A stretch of DNA of 64,000 nucleotides, taken from Azomonas agilis (GTDB lineage Bacteria; Pseudomonadota; Gammaproteobacteria; Pseudomonadales; Pseudomonadaceae). The notes under the pieces are model-generated. The model made no database searches and was not told the DNA's origin. It saw nothing but the letters and a program-made list of their open reading frames with translations. The stretch covers positions 27,524 through 91,523 of the forward strand of contig NZ_VLKG01000012.1 in assembly GCF_007830255.1 (NCBI RefSeq), read 5' to 3'. The translations under genes and the position numbers were made by a program. Positions 56,889 through 64,000 of this stretch are shown piece after piece; the stretch's first letter is position 1, and every line of letters begins with the position of its first letter.

Positions 56889-58544
56889 TCAGGCTAGGGC
56901 GGAGGCTTGCTCAACCACTACCTTGCCAGCCTGTAGGAGTACCAACTGGTCGGCGATGTCGAAGTAGCGGTCATCGTGGGAGATGACGATGATGGTTTTA
57001 CCTAAGCGCTTGAGGTCGGGTAGCAGCTCGGTATAGAAGATGCGCCGGAAAGTCGGATCTTGGTCGGCGGCCCATTCGTCGAACACCAGCACTGGGCGCT
57101 CCTCCAACCATGCATTAATCAGCGCTAAACGCTTGCGCTGGCCGGTAGATAGATCAGTGGTGGTAAAGGTGCCGTCTTGGACGCTGACCTTATGGGCGAT
57201 CTCCAACCGCTTGAGGTAGCGGTTGGCATCGTCCGGGATGTGCGTATCGCCCTGTACTATGTCGTCAAACAGGTAGTAGTCGGCAAACACTGTAGTGAAC
57301 AACTGGCGGTAGTCGTCGTAGCCTTCGGCGTCTATGGCTCGACCGTTGAGCAGGATTTGCCCCTGTTGCGGTGGGTATAGACCCAGCAACAGCTTGATCA
57401 GAGTCGTCTTGCCACAGCCATTCTCTCCGACGATGAAAAGGATGTCGCCTTGCTGAATTTTGAGGTTCACTGGGCCTAGCCGGAACGGTGGAGCATCACC
57501 CACTGCTGGGAAGGTATAGCTGACATTGTTCAGTGTTAGGTCGTGAACTTCAGAGGGGACTATCGGTTTTCCGCTAAGAAGCAAATGTGGCTCTGGCGAA
57601 GAAAATTGTTCCGATAACTGTGCAATACGGCGAAACGCAATTTGGGCACGGCTGACGACTGGCAGTGTGCCGATCAGGTGTTCAAGCGGGCCTTTCATGT
57701 AGAGCAGTACCAGTACGAAACCGCTCATTGCTGTCGGATTCGTACTTGGCCACAGCGCATGCAGGGCGAGGGTCAGTCCGATGACCACGAAAAACAGCAT
57801 TGAGCCGAGGCTCTTGGCGATCACAAAGGTATTGATTGAGCGAATCTGAGTGTCTCGAATAAGCTCGGCTGTCTGGCATATGCCCTTGCTAAACATGCGT
57901 TGGCGTCGTGGCCTATGGATGCGCAGTTCCTTTGCGCCTTCGGCGATGGCGTTGTAGTACTTTTGCAACTGGTCTTCCGCATCCCGGGCTTTTATAAATC
58001 CCTGTATGCCACGGACTCGTGCAATGTACTGGACTACTGCGCCAATGCCTATTGCCACCAGTGTCAGCAGGAACATCGGCCAAGACAGTACGGCCAGATA
58101 GCCAAGACAGCCCAAGGTGATCGTCAGTGAAATCGCCAGCGGGGCAAAAGCAAAAGCAAAATCGCTGATGGTATCCACGTCATGGGTCAGCACGGGGATA
58201 AGCCGATGACTGCGATAGCGCTCAATTTGTTCGATTGGGGCGGATAGAACCTTCTCGCCCAGCTCCTTGCGCAGCGCCGCGATGATGCTCTGGCCAACTC
58301 GGTTGGTACTGATGTCAGACAGGATTGAGCAGGACAATGCCAGCAGACACAGCCCAGCAAATCCCCATATCACCCCTTGGTTCAGGCCGCTCTCAGTGTG
58401 CAAGGCATCGTTGATGGTGGCCAGCAACAGGGTAATGCTCAGGCCACCGACCATGCCCAGTACGATGGAGCCTGCCACAATGAGCTTGAACGGTCGCAGT
58501 AGAATGAACAATTCGTGCAGCGGGCCTTTTACGGGCTGGGACAT
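56889..58544 (-). CDS. pvdE: Cyclic-peptide-type ABC exporter PvdE
   Basis: PvdE moves the acylated ferribactin precursor from cytoplasm to periplasm for maturation. The 551-residue half-transporter has six predicted membrane helices in the first ~310 residues (for example KLIVAGSIVLGMVGGLSITL and FLLTLVAIGIGAVV). The ATPase domain has Walker A GENGCGKTT (~376), signature LSTGQRKRLAL (~465), Walker B VLVFDEWAADQDP (~490) and switch His in VISHDDRYF (~525). The DEWAADQDP form is characteristic of the PvdE/SyrD class. It lies 19 bases after pvdA and 105 before the next NRPS, within one probable operon. Confidence 0.95.
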   Translation of the reverse strand: MSQPVKGPLHELFILLRPFKLIVAGSIVLGMVGGLSITLLLATINDALHTESGLNQGVIWGFAGLCLLALSCSILSDISTNRVGQSIIAALRKELGEKVLSAPIEQIERYRSHRLIPVLTHDVDTISDFAFAFAPLAISLTITLGCLGYLAVLSWPMFLLTLVAIGIGAVVQYIARVRGIQGFIKARDAEDQLQKYYNAIAEGAKELRIHRPRRQRMFSKGICQTAELIRDTQIRSINTFVIAKSLGSMLFFVVIGLTLALHALWPSTNPTAMSGFVLVLLYMKGPLEHLIGTLPVVSRAQIAFRRIAQLSEQFSSPEPHLLLSGKPIVPSEVHDLTLNNVSYTFPAVGDAPPFRLGPVNLKIQQGDILFIVGENGCGKTTLIKLLLGLYPPQQGQILLNGRAIDAEGYDDYRQLFTTVFADYYLFDDIVQGDTHIPDDANRYLKRLEIAHKVSVQDGTFTTTDLSTGQRKRLALINAWLEERPVLVFDEWAADQDPTFRRIFYTELLPDLKRLGKTIIVISHDDRYFDIADQLVLLQAGKVVVEQASALA

Positions 58545-58563
58545 GATTGATCCTTATTTCCTA

Positions 58564-59889
58564 TCAGGCACTGGCCAGTACACTGACTTTGGGTTGTTTG
58601 GCGGATGTAGGGATATCTAGGGCTCGATACAGTGCTCGGCCAATTTCTTCGCTGCGCATGGGCAGTACCGACAACAGAGTGTCGCTGAGGCCATGGGTTG
58701 CTTCACAGAACCCCTGAAGGAAAACGGGCGCTCGCAATTGCGCAGTGGCAAGGGCGCGGTAGTTGCGATCGACCTCAAGACCCGGCAGGTAAGCCTGCAA
58801 GGGAGCCAGTAGACGCTGATGGCTGAAACGCTCGTAGCCGGTGGCCAGTATCACCGCATCGTAGCGATGGGTACGGCGTTGCTGGGTGGCCAGATCCTGT
58901 AGGGTGAGTTCGATACCCTGTTCAGTGGCCAATGCGGCTTCAACCTGTTGCCGACAAAGTACGGCATGGCGGAATTGGCGGGCGACTTTCTGACGATAGA
59001 TAACGCGATAAATGCGCTCAATCAGTTCTGGATCGACCACTGCATAGTTCGTGTTGTGGTATTCCTTGATTAACTGCTCGCGGTCATGGGCCGTTTGTTG
59101 GAACACTATATCGGTGTATTTAGGCGCAAAAATTTCATTGACGAAGGGCGTATCGTCGGCCGGTTTAAGGGCGCTGCTACGTGAGATCATATCGACCTTG
59201 ACCGAGGGGTAACTGTCGTTGAGGTCGATAAAGGCTTCAGCAGCACTTTGGCCAGAGCCAATGATGGCGATGCGCATGGGTTGACCTGCGCTGCAGGGTA
59301 AATTCTTGAGGGCTGTCAAATATTGGGAATGATGGAAGACGCGTGCGTCGTCTTTAAACGGGGCGAACAGTTCAGGAATTTTCGGGCAACTGCCGGTACT
59401 GACGACTACTGAGCGCGCACGGCGTATCTGTTCCTGACCTTGGGCGGTGCGGGAAACCAGTTTCAGATGATCAATGTGGCCATTGTCGAGTTCTGGCTCA
59501 ACCCGCACCACCTCTTCGCCGTAGAGGACTTTGTCGGCGAAGTGTTCGGCGACCCAGCCTAGGTAGTCGTTAAATTCCAAGCGACAGGGGTAGAAAGTAC
59601 CGAGGTTGATGAAGTCGATCAGGCGATCCTGTTGCTTCAGGTAGTTGATGAAGCTGTAAGGGCTGGTGGGGTTACGCAGAGAAACCAGATCCTTGAGAAA
59701 GGAAATCTGTAGCTCACTCTGGGAGGAGAGCGTATCACCATGCCAGCGGTAATGAAGTTGCTTGTCGATGAACAGCGCATCCAGATCTCTGCCGCTGTGC
59801 TGTGCAAGCTCTTCGAGGGCGATGGCCAATGCGATATTGGAGGGGCCAAAGCCCACGCCAATGAGATCATGAATCTTGCTAGTGCTCAT
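58564..59889 (-). CDS. pvdA: L-ornithine N5-monooxygenase PvdA
   Basis: This FAD/NADPH enzyme hydroxylates the ornithine side-chain amine to give N5-hydroxyornithine, the hydroxamate precursor. The 441-residue protein begins with HDLIGVGFGPSNIALAIALE (FAD-binding). It has QISFLKDLVSLRNPTSPYSF, the NADPH site IAIIGSGQSAAEAFIDLNDS (~207-226) and a late ATGYERF motif before GLSDTLLSVLP. It matches PvdA throughout, including FVNEIFAP and HNTNYAVVD. Its ATG overlaps the stop of the acetyltransferase gene by four bases (ATGA), coupling the hydroxylase and acetylase. It supplies the hydroxy-Orn module of the TE-containing NRPS. Confidence 0.96.
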   Translation of the reverse strand: MSTSKIHDLIGVGFGPSNIALAIALEELAQHSGRDLDALFIDKQLHYRWHGDTLSSQSELQISFLKDLVSLRNPTSPYSFINYLKQQDRLIDFINLGTFYPCRLEFNDYLGWVAEHFADKVLYGEEVVRVEPELDNGHIDHLKLVSRTAQGQEQIRRARSVVVSTGSCPKIPELFAPFKDDARVFHHSQYLTALKNLPCSAGQPMRIAIIGSGQSAAEAFIDLNDSYPSVKVDMISRSSALKPADDTPFVNEIFAPKYTDIVFQQTAHDREQLIKEYHNTNYAVVDPELIERIYRVIYRQKVARQFRHAVLCRQQVEAALATEQGIELTLQDLATQQRRTHRYDAVILATGYERFSHQRLLAPLQAYLPGLEVDRNYRALATAQLRAPVFLQGFCEATHGLSDTLLSVLPMRSEEIGRALYRALDIPTSAKQPKVSVLASA

Positions 59890-60962
59890 ACGATGGTTCC
59901 TTCATGCGAGGGTTGGACAATGTCCAGAGGGTTATACAAACGATCGAAAAAGAAGCGCTCGCGAGACAGCATCACCAGCAGCGCACGTTTGTGGGGGAAG
60001 TCGAAGTGCTTGACCTTGGCAAACCCGCTGCGGTCGAAGTTGGCGATCTGCCGATGATTGTCGTATCGGGGTTCGCAAACGATGCGTTGGGTGCGGGGAT
60101 CGTCGAGAAATAGGTAGTGGCAGATTGAAGAAAACCAGGCGGTGTAAAAAGCTTTGCCACGGAAGCCTTCTTCGCCCACCAATAAATGCAGGCCTCTGTC
60201 ATAGTCATCCGCATCGTAGAAAGGGGCGATGCGGTCTTCTTTGGCCCAGTAAACTTCGAAGTAACCAAAAGCTTGGCCGTCGAAACGACCAATTAGAGGC
60301 AGTGTGTGGGGATCATCCTGCTGTTTTTGCAGGTAGGCACGATGCTGTTCTAGGCTGCCTTCTTCTTCCCAGAATTGAGCGACGCGGGGGCTGTTCATCC
60401 AGCGGTGAAAGGCGGGCAGGTCGTGATCGGGATCGGCCTGCTCCAGCGTCAGTGTCTGACCCAACCAAGGAATAAAGCGGCTGTAGAGCACCCCATTTGG
60501 TGCTGTAGGGCGCAGAGGGTGTTGGCTGGAGCCCGTCTTGACGTGATGCTGAGGGAATGCTGTGGCGTAGCCTTTGTGCAGCCAAGGCAGGGATTGTTGC
60601 CACAACGAATGAGCTGAGCAGATGAGTGTATCTGGCGCAATCTGATGCAATAGACCTGTGGCCAGCAAAGGATTGATCGCCGCGTGGGGCGTTGTTGTTA
60701 CAAGCCGTAGCTCATCCAGATTTGGAGTGTGAGTGAATGCTGCCTCGCATGCAGCTAGAACACAGCGCGCCTGCCAATCATCGTCGCCTATCAAGTGGTT
60801 AATGCTGCCCAGCAACTTTTGTGTAAACGCTGGCTGTACGAAGAGCTCCAACTGAGGCTGGTCGTTTAGCGAGATCGTGATTTGCTCGTTTGTGCAGCGT
60901 GCCCGCAACTGACGGTCAGGGTAAAGGCTGTTGAGTACTGGGATATTTGCATGGCCGTTCAT
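59886..60962 (-). CDS. pvdYII: N5-hydroxyornithine acetyltransferase (PvdYII/AlcB-type GNAT)
   Basis: The 358-residue protein has an N-terminal region of low conservation (1-170) and a C-terminal AlcB/IucB-type GNAT domain. That domain carries FHRWMNSPRVAQFWEEEGSL, FGYFEVYWAKEDRIAPFYD, RGLHLLVGEEGFRGKAFYTA, PRTQRIVCEPRYDN and FDFPHKRALLVMLSRERFF. Such enzymes acylate hydroxylated side-chain amines; PvdYII makes acetyl-hydroxyornithine in P. aeruginosa type II strains. No PvdF formyltransferase is seen, so acetyl-OH-Orn is the expected building block. I chose ATG 60962 with GGAAG upstream; GTG 60974 is possible. It is the first gene of the operon and lies behind a perfect PvdS box. Confidence 0.9.
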   Translation of the reverse strand: MNGHANIPVLNSLYPDRQLRARCTNEQITISLNDQPQLELFVQPAFTQKLLGSINHLIGDDDWQARCVLAACEAAFTHTPNLDELRLVTTTPHAAINPLLATGLLHQIAPDTLICSAHSLWQQSLPWLHKGYATAFPQHHVKTGSSQHPLRPTAPNGVLYSRFIPWLGQTLTLEQADPDHDLPAFHRWMNSPRVAQFWEEEGSLEQHRAYLQKQQDDPHTLPLIGRFDGQAFGYFEVYWAKEDRIAPFYDADDYDRGLHLLVGEEGFRGKAFYTAWFSSICHYLFLDDPRTQRIVCEPRYDNHRQIANFDRSGFAKVKHFDFPHKRALLVMLSRERFFFDRLYNPLDIVQPSHEGTIV

Positions 60963-60997
60963 CTGGGCTTCCACACTAAGAAGGCTTTAGCTGTCAG

Positions 60998-61021
60998 ACG
61001 AGGATGGAGCCCTTGGATTTA
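60998..61021 (-). promoter_or_regulatory. PvdS-dependent promoter of the pvdYII-pvdA-pvdE-NRPS operon
   Basis: The minus strand reads TAAAT (61021-61017), 16 bases, CGT (61000-60998), a perfect PvdS box 36 bases before the start codon. It is the only promoter-like signal I find for the six-gene, 20-kb minus-strand operon. Confidence 0.87.
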
Positions 61022-61168
61022 GTAAGTTCCTCAAGCTTTCTGATGCGAGGCGATGAGATCTCCTATAGGCGGGGTAAAATCCATTGAGATGCTGGGCCTT
61101 TGGGCGCTAAACCCATAGCCGCCCAAAGAAATGGGCGACAAGGCAATGAATCGTACGATTGTTTGATG

Positions 61169-62035
61169 TCAGAGTTCGCGGGCAACCCTAAACCCTATCC
61201 AATCTCCTCGGTTGCGTTTGAGTGAAGCGTTACGGTTGCCCGACCGGGAGAAAATCGGTGGTTCTCCCCAGTCGTTGCCACGGATCTGTGCCACTTCGCA
61301 CTGCTCATCATCAATCCACGGACTGCCATCAGTCGGTGCACCTTGGTAGTGGTTATGCCGGCAATCAGCCACCCACTCATACACATTCCCATGCATGTCG
61401 TAGACACCAAAGGCATTGGCTGGGTAGCTGCCTACCGGAGAGCTGTAACTAAAGCCATCCTTGGGGCCATAGGTATTGGCGTGCTTGCTGATCTGGTACT
61501 CACCTTCTTTATCGAACGGAAAAGGGAAGGGGCCGGTGGAACCGGCTCGTGCACCGTACTCGCGTTCAGCTTCACTGAGCATCCGATAGGTTTGCCCGGT
61601 TTTTTCCGACAGCCATCTCGTATAGGCCTGAACTTCGTAGTAATCGACACAAACGGCCGGTTGTCTCGGTTCTTGCTTGTAGGTTGGCTTGCTGGCTTCG
61701 CACCAACGGCCGGGACGTTCATCGCCACTTTTAATGACGACACCCGTAGCTTTGATATAGGCATCTAGCTCCCCAGCAGTCACCTGAAAGCGGCTGATCG
61801 CAAAAGGCTTGGCAAAGGTCACAGTGTGCTGTGGGCCTTCATCCGGTTGGCGCCCCAGTTCATCATCGGGAGTACCCATGACGTAGCTGCCAGCAGGCAG
61901 TACGACCATTTCGGGACAATCCTTGCAATCTTTAAAAACGGTTCCAGGCATTACGGGTTTATCTGATGCTTGGACGGTAGAGACCGCAGCTAGGCAGAGT
62001 AATAGGAGGTTTCCAAGGCGATATGTGCAGCGCAT
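61169..62035 (-). CDS. pvdO: Pyoverdine maturation protein PvdO (formylglycine-generating-enzyme fold)
   Basis: PvdO acts in the periplasm in pyoverdine chromophore maturation (reported to complete ring oxidation). The 288-residue precursor has a signal peptide (RLGNLLLLCLAAVSTVQA, cleavage before SD). The SUMF1/FGE-sulfatase fold shows MVVLPAGSYVMGTPDDE, PFAISRFQVTAGELDAYI, YRMLSEAEREYGARAG, YDMHGNVYEWVADC and GDWIGFRVAREL. It follows pvdM by 47 bases on the same strand and probably shares its PvdS promoter. In P. aeruginosa the order is pvdM-N-O-P; pvdN and pvdP are absent here. Confidence 0.94.
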   Translation of the reverse strand: MRCTYRLGNLLLLCLAAVSTVQASDKPVMPGTVFKDCKDCPEMVVLPAGSYVMGTPDDELGRQPDEGPQHTVTFAKPFAISRFQVTAGELDAYIKATGVVIKSGDERPGRWCEASKPTYKQEPRQPAVCVDYYEVQAYTRWLSEKTGQTYRMLSEAEREYGARAGSTGPFPFPFDKEGEYQISKHANTYGPKDGFSYSSPVGSYPANAFGVYDMHGNVYEWVADCRHNHYQGAPTDGSPWIDDEQCEVAQIRGNDWGEPPIFSRSGNRNASLKRNRGDWIGFRVAREL

Positions 62036-62082
62036 CTTGCTTGGCCTTTCATTAAAGTAGTGGGTTAGAAGGTCTATGTAGC

Positions 62083-63447
62083 CTACTTACCGTTCTTACC
62101 TATCTGGGGTGTCTGCGGCTTAGCTTGTTGTTGCACCACTTCCCAGACTCGTAAGAAGTTGCCGCCCCACAGCTTGGCGATGTCCTCATCCGAGTAGCCG
62201 CGCTGTATGAGTTCGGCGGTAACGTTGCGTGTATCGGCAACGCTTTCCCAGCCGATCAAGCCGCCGCCGTCGTTAAAGTCCGAACTGATGCCCACGTGGT
62301 CGATGCCGATTTTCTGCACCGCGTAGTCAATGCTGTCTCCGAGCTCCTTCAGTGAAGCGCGTGGGTCGGCTTCTAAGATCGGATAGAGACGGCTGGCGTA
62401 TTCGCCGAAGCGTTTTTCCGGCCAGATGGAGAAAACCGGGTCAGCGGGCATGCTGGCTTGGGATAGGTTCTGTACCGCGGGCAAGTCGAATTCGGCGCGC
62501 ATGCGGTTAACCTTATCCAAGGTTTCTTTGGAGAAGGCCTTGAGCTGAGAGGTAAAACCGACGATGTGCACCACACCACCCGAATCCCGAATCAGGCGCA
62601 TCTCCTTGTCAGTGAGGTTGCGTTGCAGATCTACCAGACTGCGTACCCCAGAGTGGGAGGCAATGATGGGGGCACGGCTCAGCTTAGCGGTTTGTTCCAG
62701 CGCAGCAGTGGACATTTGTGATACGTCAATGACTACGCCCAGCTCATTGAGGCGGCGCACTGCTTGGCGACCTAGCTCCGAGAGACCGCCCTGTTCGTCG
62801 GGCGAGTCACCGAAAAAGGGCATGGGTCGCGACGAATCAGACCAAGCATTATTGGCGACATAGTTAAAGCCGAAGATACGCACGCCTCGCGCGGCCCAAT
62901 CGTCCAGCCGGGATACCTCATCGCCCAGCGGGTAAGCGTTAAGCATGCTGATAACAATAGCGAACTTGCCTTCGTGGGCTAAGTGACGAAAGTCTGCGGG
63001 GGTGTAGGCAATACCCGCACGTTCGGGAAAGTCGCGGGCGATGCCGATAATGGCACGGTAACGGGTTTCCTGCTCATGGCGTGCTGCTTCAACGAAGCCA
63101 GCGGTTGGGCGGTGCGGACTGTTGGCACCGGTCCAGAACTCAGGCCAAGCAAAAATGGTCAATGCAGCTCCGCTCAAGCGGCCTCGCTCAGCTTTGACAA
63201 GGTCGAATTGGCCAGAGCCCTCACGGTTGGCTTCTGCGCCTTCAGTTCCAAATTGGGGGGGTATATCGAGGTGAGCGTCAAAGGAGAGGATACGCTCCTG
63301 TAGTGCGTTAGCTCGTGCGATGATCTCCTTTGGGTAAAGGGCCGTCTCGCGGATCAGAAACCACCAGACTAGCAATGCAGCTCCTGCCACTAGTAATGGC
63401 AGTAGGATCAATAGCAGCCATTTCCAGAGGGTGCGACTCGTACTCAT
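62083..63447 (-). CDS. pvdM: Periplasmic dipeptidase-like protein PvdM
   Basis: PvdM is a membrane-anchored, periplasm-facing member of the renal dipeptidase family, needed with PvdP for oxidation of ferribactin. The 454-residue protein has an uncleaved N-terminal anchor (LLLILLPLLVAGAALLVWWF) and then the metal-site motif FDAHLDIP. Further features are ARGVRIFGFNYVANNAWSDS, VVIDVSQMS, IIASHSGVRSL (conserved His), GIDHVGISSDFNDGGG and WGGNFLRVWE. It heads the pvdM-pvdO pair behind a PvdS box at 63504-63527, immediately beside an IS605-type element end. Confidence 0.94.
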   Translation of the reverse strand: MSTSRTLWKWLLLILLPLLVAGAALLVWWFLIRETALYPKEIIARANALQERILSFDAHLDIPPQFGTEGAEANREGSGQFDLVKAERGRLSGAALTIFAWPEFWTGANSPHRPTAGFVEAARHEQETRYRAIIGIARDFPERAGIAYTPADFRHLAHEGKFAIVISMLNAYPLGDEVSRLDDWAARGVRIFGFNYVANNAWSDSSRPMPFFGDSPDEQGGLSELGRQAVRRLNELGVVIDVSQMSTAALEQTAKLSRAPIIASHSGVRSLVDLQRNLTDKEMRLIRDSGGVVHIVGFTSQLKAFSKETLDKVNRMRAEFDLPAVQNLSQASMPADPVFSIWPEKRFGEYASRLYPILEADPRASLKELGDSIDYAVQKIGIDHVGISSDFNDGGGLIGWESVADTRNVTAELIQRGYSDEDIAKLWGGNFLRVWEVVQQQAKPQTPQIGKNGK

Positions 63448-63503
63448 GGAACTCCCCAGTAGATGATGCTTCGCCGACAGAAGCGCCGGCGATTGTTGGG
63501 AGA

Positions 63504-63527
63504 ACGAGCGGAAGGAAACGAAATTTA
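63504..63527 (-). promoter_or_regulatory. PvdS-dependent promoter of pvdM-pvdO
   Basis: The minus strand reads TAAAT (63527-63523), 16 bases, CGT (63506-63504), a perfect match, 57 bases before the pvdM ATG. The -35 element touches the left end of the IS605-type relic that starts at 63529. Confidence 0.87.
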
Positions 63528-63528
63528 T

Positions 63529-63596
63529 CAGTTTTGCGCGAAAAACCCCGTACCTTATAGTGCAGGGATGGATAGCACGGGAGGCGTAGCCTCCCT
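63529..63596 (+). repeat. IS605-type element left end, copy 2
   Basis: This shares its sequence, in the opposite orientation, with 20796-20866: core GCGCGAAAAACCCCGTAC, TAGTGCAGGGATGGATAGC and GTAGCCTCCCT. It includes a perfect 7-bp hairpin GGGAGGC-GTA-GCCTCCC (63579-63595), like the subterminal hairpins bound by Y1 transposases. It precedes TnpB remains on the plus strand. Confidence 0.75.
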
Positions 63597-63687
63597 GATA
63601 GTTGCCTTATCTGTTGCTCAATATATCACTTGATCACTGCAAGAGGGGCACCGCCGAAATGCACACGACAGCTTGTAAAACGTACCG

Positions 63688-64000
63688 GTGAACTCTATTG
63701 TAGGAAACATCAAATCCTCCTCGTTAGCCAAAGCTAAGATCGCCAAATCCGTATTGAATGCGGGATGGGCTATGTTGAAGACAATGCTGGAATATAAATG
63801 CGATAGCGCAGGCATTGTTTTTAAAGCGGTTAATGAGGCGTACACCCCCCAAACCTGCTTGAATTGCGGCTGTTTGCCGGATTCGAGGCCGAACGGTAGC
63901 GCAGGGCTTGGAATAAGAGAATGAACCTGCAATGCCTGTGGTGTCAGGCACGACCGCGATATTAACGCGGCTAAGAACATGCTTGCGGTCGGGCATGGCC
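63688..64000 (+). pseudogene. tnpB: IS605-family TnpB relic (C-terminal part, runs off the window)
   Basis: The readable portion is the RuvC-III and zinc-ribbon end of TnpB: NSIVGNIKSSSLAKAKIAKS, VLNAGWAMLKTMLEYKCD, VNEAYTPQTCLNCG, GLGIRE, then an in-frame TGA (63922-63924) where TnpB has Trp, then TCNACGVRHDRDINAAKNML with the catalytic Asp. The 5' two-thirds of the gene is missing between the left end (63529-63596) and this point. It is inactive through deletion and nonsense mutation, and continues beyond the window. Confidence 0.8.

Overview
The window comes from a fluorescent-lineage Pseudomonas. It carries most of a pyoverdine siderophore locus: the chromophore synthetase PvdL, Dab aminotransferase PvdH, the sigma factor PvdS behind a strong Fur box, an MbtH-like protein, the editing thioesterase PvdG, four peptide-chain NRPS genes, the TonB-dependent receptor FpvA, the exporter PvdE, the ornithine hydroxylase PvdA, a PvdYII-type acetylase, and the periplasmic maturation proteins PvdO and PvdM. 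Six sites match the PvdS promoter (TAAAT or TAATT, 16 bases, CGT) and tie these genes into one iron-starvation regulon. The species is not certain; nothing here contradicts the P. aeruginosa/P. mendocina side of the genus.

Layout. 1-1025: end of hsdM and a decayed hsdS of a type I restriction system. 1526-16090 (minus): pvdL then pvdH. 16495-17019 (plus): pvdS, divergent from pvdL. 17020-23050: a mosaic of an IS3-type relic, an OsmC-YcaO gene, IS5 and IS605/TnpB relics, a Xre-RES toxin-antitoxin pair, a second IS3 scrap and broken AAA ATPase genes. 23235-37828 (plus): mbtH-like, pvdG, a C-A-PCP-E-C-A-PCP-C-TauD NRPS and an overlapping NRPS gene with a degenerate C, an Asp-type A and a PCP. 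38160-40706: fpvA. 40786-60962 (minus): a probable operon pvdYII-pvdA-pvdE-NRPS-NRPS/TE-esterase. 61169-63447 (minus): pvdM-pvdO. 63529-64000: a second IS605/TnpB relic of the same family as the one at 20.2-20.87 kb.

Reading adenylation-domain specificity residues by eye gives this assembly order: (acyl)-Glu, D-Tyr, Dab (PvdL); D-Ser, an Orn/Lys/hydroxy-Orn-like residue X, beta-hydroxy-Asp; Gly, Thr; D-Ser, N5-hydroxy-Orn, then thioesterase release. PvdA and the PvdYII-type acetylase would supply (acetyl-)hydroxyornithine. The C-terminal TauD domain would hydroxylate Asp carried on the next protein.

The most striking signal is inside the first peptide NRPS. Up to about 27,750 the gene is GC-rich and host-like, with long antisense open frames like pvdL. 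From there to about 63.5 kb the DNA has clearly lower GC and different codon choice. The junction falls between the first PCP and the epimerase. It looks like a recombination joint where an incoming pyoverdine-specificity block (peptide NRPSs, receptor, exporter, acetylase) was spliced onto the resident start of the gene.
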